Shown here piece by piece: positions 1 to 12,490 of a stretch of DNA of 64,000 bases; positions within the stretch are counted from its first letter, which is position 1, and each line of letters begins with the position of its first letter. The notes under the pieces are model-generated. The model saw only the letters and a list, made by a program, of their open reading frames with translations. It made no database searches and had not been told where the DNA came from. Both the position numbers and the translations under genes were made by a program. The stretch comes from Sabellastarte sp. h YS-2021 (Eukaryota > Annelida > Polychaeta > Sabellida > Sabellidae): contig OZ024928.1 in the NCBI GenBank assembly GCA_964017235.1, positions 151,304,881-151,368,880 on the forward strand, written 5' to 3'.

Positions 1-1046
1 TGTATGGTCAAATTATGGTTTGGATGTTTTGAATATTACCCATACATACAGATGTGGCAATACATGCTTTTATGTGGAGTTGGGGCCAAACCTGAGGCTC
101 ACTTGATACAATACCATCTGTTACAATGGGAAGTTGCAAAAGTAAAATGGTTAATGAATTCTAATATGACTTTAACAGTGCTTAATCTACACGAAAAGAC
201 ACCCAAAGGTGCAACAACCAAGATTCAAGTAAAAAGATATGAGAGATAAATAGTATCAGATATCCTTGTAGAGACAAAAATTACATCAGATATGCAAGAT
301 CAAAGGTCAAATCCAGGTCACACCATGACATTGCACACATATAACCCTTGACCAATGTCCCTACCAAATATAAACTTCCTATACCTTATGGTTTCCTAAA
401 TATAGCCCAGACAAGGCATTATAGGTCAAGGTCACTACAGCAAGGTCAAAGGTCAAATCATGATGTTGCACACCTACACCACCTAACCAATATCCCTACT
501 CAGTATCAACTTCCTACACCTTACGTTTTCCCCGAGATATACCCTGGACAAGATTTTATAGGTCAAGGTCACTACGGCAAGGTCAAATCAAGGTCAGACC
601 ATGACATTGCACACATATAACCCTTGACCAATGTCCCTACCAAATATAAACTTCCTATACCTTATGGTTTCCTAAATATAGCCCAGACAAGGCATTATAG
701 GTCAAGGTCACTACAGCAAGGTCAAAGGTCAAATCATGATGTTGCACACCTACACCACCTAACCAATATCCCTACTCAGTATCAACTTCCTACACCTTAC
801 GTTTTCCCCGAGATATACCCTGGACAAGATTTTATAGGTCAAGGTCACTACGGCAAGGTCAAATCAAGGTCAGACCATGACATTGCACACCTACACCCCC
901 TAACCAATGTCCCTACCAAGTATCAACTTCCTACACCTTATGGTTTCTGAGAGACAGCCTGGACAAACTTTTTCTGGCCGCCCGCCCGCCCATCCAGACA
1001 CCATAGCTGAAAACAATACCCCAACAGCCCTTAAAGGCTGTGGGGT
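1..1046 (+). mobile_element. Family A element copy A1 (5' end outside the window)
   Basis: The left edge matches the inner 5' region of copy A3 from about 30881, so the element's start lies beyond position 1. It holds about 4-5 copies of the AGGTCA-rich monomer and a 3' GC-rich block with repeated CCCGCC. It ends in a hairpin at 1019-1045, CCCCAACAGCCCTT with its complementary GGCTGTGGGG arm. No protein is encoded; the open frames across it are repeat-derived. Confidence 0.75.
327..950 (+). repeat. Family A tandem array in A1 with a 276-bp exact-looking duplication
   Basis: Monomers carry AGGTCA half sites. The block starting at 325 repeats at 601, a spacing of 276 bp (about two monomers), with no difference I could see over the compared part. 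This points to a recent unequal-exchange or replication-slippage duplication of a two-monomer unit. Confidence 0.75.
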
Positions 1047-1382
1047 AAAAATGAGTCAATTACACACCATTTATTGGCTATGGTTAACACAGGTCCTGTA
1101 GAGTGGCAGTCACTTTGGCTGAAGTAACTGACAGTTTAATATTGTACAGTTGAGGTCACATAATACATCATGTTGCATTTGAGTAATTGTAACAATAACA
1201 ACAATATCTTGGTCTTTGCTGGGAAATGTGTGTGTATAATAATACTGTGCATAACACAAGTAAAATACTAAAATCTACAAAATGTCCAAGTTGTAATTCT
1301 CACAGGTATATTATTGGGATATAGCATAAGAAAGCGTCCCAAGAATCTCATACTGAGATCTACTATTGTCATCTAGGTAAAA

Positions 1383-1626
1383 AAAGGGGGAAGGGGGGGG
1401 CGTGATGCCACAGTGTTAACAAACTTACTTCCCACCTGTGAGGTCAGCGGTTCAAACCCCAAACCTTATGTGGGGAAAGTTGGTAGTTGCTTACCGATGG
1501 TCAGCCCTTTACAGTACGGAACCTAGGCCAACTGTGTGTACTGGTTTCCTGTGCCCACAAAACTACCCAAAGTGATATGACCTGTACAGTGTTGAAAGTG
1601 ACATAAAACTCCAAATAAATAAACAA
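1383..1626 (+). mobile_element. tRNA-derived SINE, family 1
   Basis: An ATCTAGGTAAAA target duplication flanks it exactly (1371-1382 and 1627-1638). The head has tRNA-like A and B boxes (GGTTCAAACCCC). The body has GGTAGTTGCTTACCG and ACTGGTTTCC; the tail reads TGACCTGTACAGTGTTGAAA, then AAATAAATAAAC. Moderately diverged from the copies at 33899 and 54201. Confidence 0.85.
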
Positions 1627-1638
1627 ATCTAGGTAAAA

Positions 1639-4008
1639 GGGGACTCTACTTGACTCTCGACTCTACGCAGTGTTCTACTTAAAGTGGATTGGCTGTATAT
1701 TAGTCATCATCAGTGAATCTTGCTACACCGCTGTCAGCAAGTACATTATCATCTCTATTATTCAACCCTTAGAGGGAGTAACAATTAGATCAGAAAAAAG
1801 ATCGAATCATAGAAAGTCTGAATAACAGGTTTAAATAAAGATGGGAGAGTGTTTATGAGATGTGATAACTGAAAATTTTGACAATAGAGGGTCTGGTAAT
1901 AGACAGTCTACTGCATGTGGTTGAGAAGAGTTTCGCATGAGCTACTTCTCGAGATCCGGTTTCCTCTCAGCATTATGAGGAAACCAGTAGTTATCAGAAG
2001 TATTCTGTGTTACTCATTACTCAGTAATGTACATCCATACATATTCTATATTGTGTAGTTGTGTATTTTGTTGAGCTTGGAAGAACTGATCGATCACAAT
2101 TAGACTTGATGTCTGGTAAGACATAATGTGGAAATTTTCACAAGACATTTTTGTCATAAACAATATTTTATTCCAGAAAAATTAAAGCAATTAGGCAAAA
2201 TTAACAAAATGATTATAATAAGCCTTCTCGCAAGAAGTAGTATATATATACATATACAAAAGAATATGAATTGATGAGAATGATGAAGGTGTGGTTGTGT
2301 GGCTAGTATAAAACTTTTGCTATACATTCAATTTAGCTTTATATTAGCTCATAAGCTTAGAGAGTTTAAATTACTTCCTAGTAAAATTTTAAGTCTGTAC
2401 TGATTTAGTAAAAACTAGCATTAATGGTAATCAATTCAAATTTTTTTTTCAATATTTGAGTCAAAAGTGAGATTTTATTTCAGCTAAAATTTTTAGTCAT
2501 ACAGTAACTTTGCCAAGGATCAATTATGTTTAATTGGCACCACTATCAAGTCTTGCCCCCATCAGTTGGCACAACGTATGTCTCCACACTCCACTTTACA
2601 GGGATTTCTGAAGAAATGCTGAAATTGATAGTTCATAATATGCCCTGGACTGGTCAACAGAAAGATCAGGGAGCACCCCCTCCCCTGACACTATTCCTTT
2701 CCATTCCAATCTTTCAAGACACATATAACTAATAAAAAGAGTTGAAGCATCAAATGTATGATTTGTCTTGTATAACACAGTGAAGTAAAAGGAAACTTAA
2801 GTCAGTCATCAATGAGAGACTGGCCATAACAGTTATGTCAGCAGTATACATACAGAAAATTTAAAAAAAAATCATGAAAAAAATTGGTTTGGAATTTGGT
2901 TATGTTTGGAATGCAATTCAGAATGGCTGGATTATAAGTAACACATTTGAGTGCTTCAAGTATAGCACTGCTTGGATAGCAATAATCTATTGTGCAGCAG
3001 CAATAAAAAGAACTTACATTTATGATTTTTCAGAGGTAGAAAGGAAATGTCAGAGGTATACATGTGGGAAATTACTATGCATGTAAAATTTATATACAAA
3101 TATCAATGAACCCCTGAAAAGCTAATGGCATAATTGAAAAGATGACCCACGGGAAATCTCTGAATATCAAAACACCTATATTTGTGACCGTTTTTACCAT
3201 TCAAAAGAAGTAGAGAAGTTTATGCACTAAAGTCAGACATGATGCCAGTCTTTACACAAGGTGGCTTTGCAATTGACATTGCAATGTAAAATATTGGAAT
3301 CTGGATTGGAGGGACACTCTTTTTCATGGCTCAGTGGTTGATGGTATGAGAAGACATGAGATTAGTCCAAAACAATACCCATTCATTTCCAAAAGGTAGT
3401 AACCAAGGACTCCTGGGTCAAAATCAGCAACCAATGCCTGTTCATTGGCTGCATTGTTTTAGGCAGTGAGGCTTTTATGTGCGCCACTATCCGCCAGCAG
3501 ATAAATTAAGTGCTGTACAAGACTGATTACATTAGCTTTGGTGTGTGACTATTTCAGTTCACTGGTCAAATCCATATAAATTTTTATATTTTTCACTTTA
3601 TTTAGAGAACTGTACATGTTATAGCTCTTCAAACGACCACATCAATCTGACATTTTGGAAAAAGATACATTTTATAAGACATTTTATTTTTGGTGAAAAA
3701 AAAATCAGCCCAGAAGATTACCCTTCCCACCACCATTTAATCATTCCAATCTCATCTAGAGTTAAGCCTTAACTTCAAACACTCATTTTCCTGCATTTTA
3801 AGCACACTTCATACAATGTTAAACACTTAAATAAAATTCTTCTTATACTTTTGATGCAGTTTTTTTCACCGATTTCGAAACTCGTTCTTGTTTGATTACT
3901 TTAGGAGATATAAAAAATGGCACAACAGTCTGCTCATTTCTGGCACACAGTCACGAAAACATGGACCTCCAGCATGAGGGCTATAATTGCTATGAAATAT
4001 GCATATAC
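1639..4008. other. No gene seen; DAPK intron
   Basis: AT-rich sequence to the left of DAPK exon 4009-4107. Short open frames lack splice signals and coding character. The next expected ankyrin exon was searched for and not found. Confidence 0.5.
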
Positions 4009-4107
4009 CTTGTCAGCCACTTTGAAGTCTGCATCCTTTTCTTGTAGGAATTTGATAACGTCCATTTGGCCATTATTAGCTGCTGCATGTAAGACGGTCT
4101 CTCCATG
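4009..4107 (-). CDS. DAPK: DAPK exon: one complete 33-residue ankyrin repeat
   Basis: A 99-nt exon encoding exactly 33 residues, one ankyrin repeat, phase 0 at both ends; acceptor ctgttgacag, donor gtatat. The peptide starts HGETVLHAAANNGQMDVIKF and ends LQEKDADFKVADK. It carries the canonical G-x-T-x-L-H-x-A-A, N-G, V-I-K-F-L and D-x-x-x-x-D-K positions. It aligns with the human DAPK1 repeat that starts HGTPPLLIAAGCGNIQIL and ends IDVQDK. It is the leftmost DAPK exon I can see. The remaining ankyrin repeats, the ROC/COR GTPase-like part and the death domain should lie beyond the left end. Ankyrin repeats are widespread, so this exon alone would not name the gene; the neighbouring exons do. 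Confidence 0.85.
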
Positions 4108-6005
4108 CTGTCAACAGAAAAATCAAAGATATTTTTGTTCTAAAAGTGAAATATCAGGAGATGTATAATGAATCTTGTTCTGTCAAATCCCACAGAGCTA
4201 GAAAAATGCTTTCACTATTACAGTTAACTTTTTAATATATTATTTTATATGTGTGCAACACTCCATAGCATATGTTGGCCAATTATTTACAAGTCAGACT
4301 TAATCTAGGGCCTCATTTATATGTCTTATCTTTGCCAGACACCAAGGCATCTTGAATATTTAGCTCCCCCAGAGAATATTATGACAGATGTGATTATATA
4401 CAAAACAGATACAGAGCGGTATTTATAAGTCACAAAAAGATTCTGTAATCAGGTTTAGGCCTGGTTTTCTTTCAGGTCATATCACATAAAATATGCATAA
4501 TATATTACAAAAATGGTTGTGAAATCATAGGCTAAAAGTATTTTATTCATCCTTTACCGTGGATACACCTGACACCTGATTTTACTCGGATTTGACTTAT
4601 ATTTCAATTATATTTCAGTTCTGTTATGATACAATATAAAATTATATGTCACTCTGATAATATTTCTATTGTATCTCACAATTTCTCAAATATTAAAATC
4701 TCAAATACATGTAGTACAAACAGCAAGCATTTGAAAAAGATGTAGCAAGTCCTTTCTGGACAGTACAAAAATGGTCTCAGAAAGAACTATGAAAGTACAA
4801 AATATTTTACACAGATCCAATGATCAAAATAACCTTCATTTGAGTGGAGTATGTACTACAAGATCATTCTGAGAATATATATACTGGTATGTTGATGGCG
4901 GCTTTGCCTGGATTAGCTGTGCTTGGCTCTTTCATATGATTCAATTATCTCGAGAATAGCAATAGCACATAACACAAGAAAAACATGAGACAACTTTGAA
5001 GAAAAATTACTGCAATTAATCGATATAAAGCAAATTGTTAGGTGAATGACCCGAGTATTCCAATCATTCAATCAATATTCCCATCGTTTATCACAGCAGC
5101 CATGAAAATCACAGATTTAACATCAGTTGTAACATGAACTCCTTAGCTCATTTTCTCTTGTGGATTCTCCGTAGTACTGACCTATTTCTGTCCCTGGACT
5201 TTGAATTTGCATATTGCTATTGCCTTGTTGCGCCTTAGAGTCCACTACTCAGTGGAGATTGAGTGCTATAAAAGTCAAATTAGAATTTGAATTAGAATTA
5301 GAACTGAAACATCAGCAATTTAGTTAATATTTTGAAATATCCTGAAAGGTTACATTATTTGAGCATATATTCTAAACATGCCATATGTGAGCTTGGAAAC
5401 CAAATTTCTGCCAGTTTATCTGAAGATATATGTAAAACACTGAACTGTATTGTTGACAATAGTACATTACCTGACATACTTGTGCCATTGAAGGTTAAAC
5501 AAATCTAATTACGATTGTTGCCCAATTGCTAATAAAATATGTTTAAACTATATAAATCCAAAATTTTGTAAACTATTGAGAAACCTTGCAGCAGAGAATT
5601 GTATAATTTGTAACAAAGGCAGAGAAAGCTGGGTATACATGTTACACACTAAGAATGCACCTCGGTGACCTGTGAATGGTCTGGCAAAGGTGGTCTAATG
5701 ACAATACAAATCACCTATTGAAGATTTTGCGTAATACAACTATATAATTGTATTGCCAATTTGCCAGACAGTTAGGCCAACTTTTCTCTGCAATATTCTG
5801 ACACTTAACACTGAATTAACTGCAATGAAACTAGAGAAGATGTCTGGAGTTGAATGGAGGTGCTTAATAGTATTTTTTCCTTCAAATTTTCAAACCTTCA
5901 TTACATGTGGGGATGTATCTACCACATGGTTTTATTTCATTTAAAACATAAAAAGATCGTGGTTTTTATTTAATGTCACAGCTTCATTTGTTTTGATGAG
6001 AAACT

Positions 6006-6237
6006 TTTTTTATTTATTTGGGGTTTTACATCACTTTCAACACTGTACAGGTCATATCACGACGGGTAGTTGGAAGGGCAGAGGAAACCAGTACATACAG
6101 TTCGTCAGGGTTCTGTACTGTAAACTGCTGACCAACGGCAAGCAACTACCAGCTTTCCCACTTGAGGCCGTGCGGGAACCGAACCCCGGCCTCAGAGGTG
6201 GGAGGCGAGAGTGTTACCACTCTGCCACTGTGGCCCC
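6006..6237 (-). mobile_element. tRNA-derived SINE, family 1
   Basis: Reverse orientation, flanked by the 14-bp target duplication TTTGATGAGAAACT (5992-6005 and 6238-6251). The tRNA-like head (GCCACAGTGGCAGAGTGG on the minus strand), the conserved body and the CCCCAAATAAA tail are all intact. It lies in the DAPK intron between exons 6833-6955 and 4009-4107. Confidence 0.9.
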
Positions 6238-6832
6238 TTTGATGAGAAACTGATATGAGTCAAGTAGCACTGGCCCAAGGTGGTCATTACTCAAAAAGTA
6301 TGCACACTAACTTTTTGCCAGTATGCCCTTTGAAATCACAGACAACTATGCAGTGTGGAAAGGTAAAGAGAAGACAGCTGCTTTATTCAAATAGTAATAG
6401 TACAATATTGCTACCTTTGTAAATGGGCTAAAGTTATAAATTTCTTTGTGTGTGTAAGTAGAATTTAAAGAAAAAAATCTGGTCCAGAAAAAGTCTTCTG
6501 AAGATTGGTTGCCATCAGTTTTATCAAAATTGATGGAAATGAAAAACTGTGTTTACTCTCAGACTGATTACTGGAAGCCAACTCTCTCCTTTAGGCTAAC
6601 TTTAAGTGATGCAAGCAGACTGGCCAACCAAAGTGTCTCCTGACAGTGAAGAAACTGTGATAAGCAATCCAAAATTAGAAAACAAAATAATGAAACACTG
6701 TCTTAGGCACTACAATCTTGAAAATGAATAAAACTCAATCAAAACTTTAATCACAGAAGATGCGCAGAACATTATATTGTCACATAATGAATATCTACTT
6801 GACCAACGAGAAGACACTTCACCCCCACTCAC

Positions 6833-6955
6833 CCTGTTGGTTTGATTGATGTTGACATTTTCTGCCTTGTCCAACAGTTCTTGCAGACCTTTGATATTTC
6901 CTTCTTCTGCAGCTGAGCACAAAGCAGTCAGTACAAAATTCTCCTCCTCCTCCTC
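6833..6955 (-). CDS. DAPK: DAPK exon: start of the ankyrin-repeat region
   Basis: A 123-nt, 41-codon exon, phase 0 at both ends, with acceptor gtggtgtag and donor gtgagt. Five GAG codons open it (EEEEENFVLTALCSAAEEGN), followed by IKGLQELLDKAENVNINQTN and R. Human DAPK1 at this point reads EEDSFVMKAIIHAINDDNVPGLQHLL, then NYDVNQPNK, so the acidic lead, the capping helix and the N-x-N/D-x-N-Q-x-N turn all match. It forms the N-terminal ankyrin cap after the calmodulin segment. In the family the ankyrin repeats direct the kinase to actin and bind partners. The GAG run is a pure trinucleotide repeat and could vary in length between individuals. The splice to the next exon gives an uninterrupted NR-HGETVLHAAA ankyrin junction. 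Confidence 0.85.
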
Positions 6956-8857
6956 CTACACCACCCAAAAAATAGACCAACAATCATTAATTTTTAACCA
7001 GTGTTAAAAAATGCAGTCAGTACAAAAGTCCTCTTGTTCCTCTAACACACAACAAAAAATAGAGTGACAACCATTAAATTAGTCGTCTATATTTACTGCT
7101 ACAGTCCATACAAACTTATGCCCCTTCAGACTACAATACCAAAAAATACAGTGACAGGTTGTAAATTATGAATTATTACCAAAACAGTTTCCATAAAATG
7201 CTTGCTCTACACAGCCCAAAAAATACAATGAGAGACAGGAGTGGTACATTTTTCTGACTTCCTCTTTCACAAATATTAGATACTCTTTAATCAGTATTAT
7301 TTTCAGCAATCAAGCAGTAAGCAGTTACATTAATTGGGAGGCTGTGTAGTATTTGTTTTCAAAAAATAAAACTTCATCTCATTTAGTCCATGACAAAAGT
7401 ACTTTCTGCTGTACATGTTAAAATATTTCAGAGAAGGCAGTAACAACAATGTCTGAAGCATTTAATATTAACAACTGTTTAACCAAAGGTTGAGCACATA
7501 TTTTTTTCAATATCACGTGAAGGACTAATAAATTTACCAAATAATTGTCACAAAGTAGCAATTTCACCTTCTACACCACACTTTTCTCACAGATGGTATC
7601 TCAGCACATGAGATTCCACTGTCACTTTTAAATGACACACCCCCATCCTTTATAAAAAACCCATTGTTTTTAACAAGAACAAGTTAAGTAACTAAATTCA
7701 ATTGGATCAGTGCAGTCACATACCTGTATTGGTTGCATCATATTTCCAGATGAAAAACTAGAGACCCCTCAATATGTTATTGTCTCAACAAAATGCAGAA
7801 TGTTGGGATATAAACACAATGCACATGCACTTCCAAACAAGGTTATTCTTTTGCAAAATCAAATTCTATGTGTTTCTATGATGTGTGACACTGAGTGAGT
7901 CATTTAAAATTACAGGCCACACCTACTATAATAATATGTCCACAGAGCACATGAGACAAGAAAGACTCTCATCAAAACATCAAACAAAAACCAAGTTTAT
8001 AACAATATTCCTTCAATGTGTTCACTGCAACAGTTATGTGTATGTTTGTAAATGCAGGTATTATTTATTCCTGGTTTAATTTACTATTTTTGATAAAAAT
8101 TGGATTTTACATGTGCAACAGAAAGTGCTACCAGTACTGTACAGTATATTATAGAAGTAACACTTGTACATGAAAGCGATACTGTAGACATGATACCAAA
8201 TATTGTCTATTTTAACCTTCTAAATCTTCGCTGATGTTTTATCAAGCTTTTCAGTTATAAACTTATTTTCCTTGAAATGTCATATAAACATAACAGTACT
8301 TGCATACAAATAAAACTGGCACCAAATACCACTCAAATCATATACCCTCTTAAAAACACTGAAATGTAACAACTTGGTGTCACATAGACACATTATCATA
8401 CCATTATATTAAGCATGACTATTTGAGAGGGGTTAGCCTTATATGTACAGCAGGAATTTGTCCTATGTAGAAGTTTATATTGTGGCTCTTCTGAATTGTG
8501 GCTTTATGGACAAATGCTTCTGACACACAGGTGTGTGAATTTACTACACACAACACTACAGATTGATATTTATATTATACACAGGACAGCGGTAGAGCTA
8601 GTTCTTTTTGTGTCTAAAACCATGCACCACATTCTTACATGCTTTATGCACTGACAGTCTTGATCAATAGGCCACATGAACAGAGAGTTATACACAGAGT
8701 CTCTTCAAACTTTATGGTCTTTAAATAGGGGAAACCATAATTGATAAATGTCTGCTTGAGTTGGTACTCAGAAGATGTTTAAAGTGCTTTGTTTAATTAT
8801 ATTATTTTCTTTTTACACTTGACATCAACTTTTATGGCTTGTATATATATAAACAAA
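6956..8857. other. No gene seen; DAPK intron
   Basis: AT-rich unique-looking intron between exons 6833-6955 and 12404-12490, ending at family A copy A2. The stretch 10453-12021 of the same intron is alike, apart from a further tRNA-like remnant near 10480-10590. Confidence 0.5.
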
Positions 8858-10166
8858 TAGCATCAGAGATGCCCGTACCCCACAGCCTGGAGAAATAGTT
8901 TTCAACACCATGAGATATAGAAGTAATGAAACAGTACAAAGATTGGGATACTTTCAGAGCAGTGTCAGTGTCCAAATAATGTTTTAAGTAGAGAAAATAA
9001 CATCTAAGAGAAAGAAACTGCATGTAAAGATTATGTATAAAAACAGGACAATTCAGTTAACTAAAAATTATGAAGCTTCAAGACTTCTCCCATTTTGATA
9101 TTCATTTGTATGGTCGAATTATGGTTTGCAAGTTTTGAATATTACCCATACATACAGATATGGCAACACATGTTTTTGTGTGGAGTTGGGGCAACACCTG
9201 TGCCTCACTTGATGCAATACCATTGTACCTTGTTACAATGGGAAGTTGCAAAAGTAAAACAGTTAATGAATTCTAATAAGACTTTAACAGTGCTTAATCT
9301 ACATCAAAAGACACCCAAAGGTCCAACAACCACGATTCAAGTAAAAGATATAAGAGAGATATAAGAGAGATAAAATAGTATTAGATATCCCTGTAGAGAA
9401 ATAAATAAAGCATCAGATATGCAAGATCAAAGGTTAAATCCAAGTCACACCATGACATTGCACACATATAACCCCCGACCAATGTCCCTACCAAATATCA
9501 ACTTCCAACCACCTTATGGTTTCCGAAATATAGCCCAGACAAGGCATTATAGGTCAAGGTCACTACGGCAAGGTCAAAGATCAAATCAAGGTCACACCAT
9601 GACGTTTTACATCTACACACCCTAGCCAATGTCCCTACCAAGTATCAACTTCCTACACCTTATGGTTTCCGAGATATACCCCGGACAAGATTTTATAGGT
9701 CAAGGTCACTACGGAAAGGTCAAATCAAGGTCACACCATGACGTTGCACACCTACACCCCCTAACCAATGTCCCTACCAAGTATCAACTTCCTACACCTT
9801 ATGGTTTCCGAGATATAGCCCAGACAATATTTTATAGGTCAAGGTCACTACGGAAAGGTCAAATCAAGGTCACACCATGACGTTGCACACCTACACCCCC
9901 TAACCAATGTCCCTACCAAGTATCAACTTCCTACACCTTACAGTTTCCGAGATATAGCCCAGAAAAGATTTTCAAACTCAAGGTCACTACGGCAAGGTCA
10001 AAGGTCAAATCAAGGTCACACCATGACGTTGCACACCTACACCCCCTAACCAATGTCCCTCCCAAGTATCAACTTCCTACACCTTACGGTTTCTGAGATA
10101 CAGGCCGGACAAACTTCTTCCCGCCACCCGCCCGCCCATCCGGACACCATGGGTGAAAACAATACC
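8858..10166 (+). mobile_element. Family A element copy A2
   Basis: Starts with the family 5' end TAGCATCAGAGATGCCCG, which folds on CATC/GATG, then the inner motif TACCCCACAGCC. A ~450-bp unique leader follows, then 4-5 AGGTCA-rich monomers (about 9545-10115) and the CCCGCC-rich block. The copy stops at GAAAACAATACC, just before the terminal hairpin seen in A1 and A5, so its 3' end is truncated. Confidence 0.8.
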
Positions 10167-10267
10167 ATCTAGGTTATGAATGAAGGAACGGTTTCATCAT
10201 GTAAGTCTTTTGTACTTTCAATGCTTTAAGACAACATCTGCATATGAAACACATTATAGCTGTATAC

Positions 10268-10452
10268 CAATCAGTCTGTCCTTGGTGGCCTAGTGGTTAC
10301 CAAGTTTGGCATCTAATCACAGGCAGTCACCTCTGTGTGGGTTTGACTCCCACAATGACAATGCTGAAGACCTGTCCCAGTGTGGCCCTGGGTGTAATGA
10401 AAGAGATGTAAAACCCCAACTTTGAGTTTGTCTTCAGAATAAACAATTCTTA
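10268..10452 (+). mobile_element. tRNA-derived SINE, family 2
   Basis: A different head: TGGCCTAGTGGTTACC (A box) and GGGTTTGACTCCC (B box). Body CTGAAGACCTGTCCCAGTGT and tail ATGTAAAACCCCAACTTTGA. It shares only the tRNA-like design with family 1. Confidence 0.65.
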
Positions 10453-12021
10453 TTCTTGAACTAGATTCTGATGGTGGTATTACAATTACCAAGTGAGTAC
10501 TACCTATGAGGTTTTTGGGTTTGACTCTCACTCAAGTTTAAGTGGGAAACTTGAATGCAGCTTACTGATGATACCCAACCACTTTGACTCGAGGAAATAG
10601 TGGAAATCTCTATAAAATGCTTGTTGAATACAAAACAGATTTGTCACTCTGGAAAAGTAAACACACTTTAACAATTACTTAAGCAAACCCTAAAAACTAA
10701 CTTTTAAAACTAAAATCCAGAGATTATGTATAAAAAAGTGCATCTTTAAAATGGTTAGATTAAAACTGAAAGCCGGAAAAATTAGACTCAAATTTTTTTT
10801 TTTACGAAACATGTAAACATGTGATTTATTTGTTTGTTCTTCTAATTGTTAAGTTTCACATTAAAGTATATAAGACCAAACTCTACAACTTAGATTTAAC
10901 TTAGTGAGTCAGCATCACATCATTCCGATAACTTACAACTATCCTTGGCTAACAGTTAATGATACCCCCTTTGCTGAATCCATACAATATGCCTGGTCCA
11001 AATTACATTAGTCTAACATGTGCACCCAAGGAAGTCAACTAATCAGATATAACGTTTTCCCCATTTTAGAGAGACACCAAAAACCTGAGGCAAAATGCAG
11101 GACTCAAACATATTTCTTTAACATTTTACAAGTTTCACATTCAAACAAGAAAGCAAATTCATACAAATGGGGCAATTCTGCTTCAGCTTAAAGTATTAAA
11201 GATGGACAGATATAACACTCACAGTCTGTACCATCCCCACATCCCTGTTTGTATTTGCAGACTAGGTGGTTTTAAATTATAAATTATATTAACAAATCAT
11301 TTGAGCCTTGTGACTTTATATTTACAGTGGTTATTGTCTCTCAAATATTAGATAATTAATTCTATAAAAGGACAGCATCCATTCGATTATCCCACTCAAA
11401 ATAATGACACCTTACAAGCAAGATAATGGCAAGTGTGTAAGCAACCCACTCGATCTGGATCATGTTTTACTTAATTCAAGTCTGAATAAACATTTTCAGT
11501 GTACCTGGGTATATGGGTGTTCAAAGGGAGTTCTTATGAAACTTTTTTTTTTTTTTTTTGTAAAATTCTAAATGGAATGTATGTCAAAACAAAGATTTTC
11601 CACAAAAAAATAAAGAGACTGGATTGCATCACCCTTACCTGTTGTGTGTTTATTTTTGTTTTGTCATATTTCATGGAAATAACAAAGGAAAGCACATTAA
11701 AGACAATCACATAGATTTGATTTACTTGGCTTTATTGCCATTTTCAATACACTATTAAAAACACATTATTTCAGATCTTTAAAACAATGGATAAAAGTAC
11801 TGCATCTTGGATGTACTACAAACCACAGGTTATCAACATGTATTTGCTACTAACTTTAATGAATCCAATTAGTACACAAGTGGAGAAATGTAAAAATCAC
11901 AACAGAAGATTCAATGGGAAGTTTGGAACTGAGGGAAAGCCCACCATCAGCCTCCATCCCCACCTCTTTACTTTGAACAAAACCTTACTGCTGAAAAGTC
12001 AACTAACCGCTTAGTGATATC

Positions 12022-12174
12022 CAGTCAAAGTTGGGGTTTTAGGTCTCGTTCAACAGCCGAGGTCATACTGGGATAGGTCTTCAGCATTGTCACTTGTGAG
12101 AGTCGAACCCACACAGAGGTGACAGCCTGTGATTAGATGCCAAACCTGTAAACCCACTAGGCCATTGAGGACCT
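12022..12174 (-). mobile_element. tRNA-derived SINE, family 2
   Basis: Reverse orientation copy of the element at 10268. The minus strand reads GTCCTCAATGGCCTAGTGGG, GGGTTCGACTCTC, then GACAATGCTGAAGACCT and AAAACCCCAACTTTGAC. It lies in the intron just downstream of DAPK exon 12404-12490. Confidence 0.7.
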
Positions 12175-12403
12175 ACACCTTGTTGCTGCATATTATGTGT
12201 ATGCTGTGGACCATTTGTGGTGGATATATGCACTCCTTTAAAGAATCTCCAATTTTAAAACTTTGTAGCATTGACTTTTTTACGTTATTTTTTTTTCTAA
12301 TTTGATACAGAATTTTTAGAAATTTTGTCTTTTCAAGTTTTAAAGGGTATCCAGAGTGGTAAAATAAGCACACGTTTTGCTCTATAAGTTTCTATATTCT
12401 CAC

Positions 12404-12490
12404 CTTGACCTCTCCATCCTCTTCTTCTATAGGCTCTAGCTTAGTGATATCCACAAATGTACCATACATGGACATTTTATCATTTCTTAT
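12404..12490 (-). CDS. DAPK: DAPK exon: acidic linker between calmodulin segment and ankyrin repeats
   Basis: An 87-nt, 29-codon exon, phase 0 at both ends, with acceptor gatgggacag and donor gtgaga. The peptide begins IRNDKMSMYGTFVDITKLEP and ends in an acidic tail, IEEEDGEVK. It corresponds to the DAPK linker, where human DAPK1 has SRSNMSVARSDDTLDEEDS. The MSMYGTFVD portion aligns with the NMSV region, and the acidic run continues straight into the next exon (6833-6955), as in the family. The frame stays open upstream of the chosen acceptor for about 55 nt, so the acceptor could lie further right. I chose the one that keeps phase 0 and the family alignment. The polypyrimidine tract is weak. 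Recognition of this exon alone would be uncertain; its order, strand and phase with the flanking DAPK exons make it credible. Confidence 0.72.
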
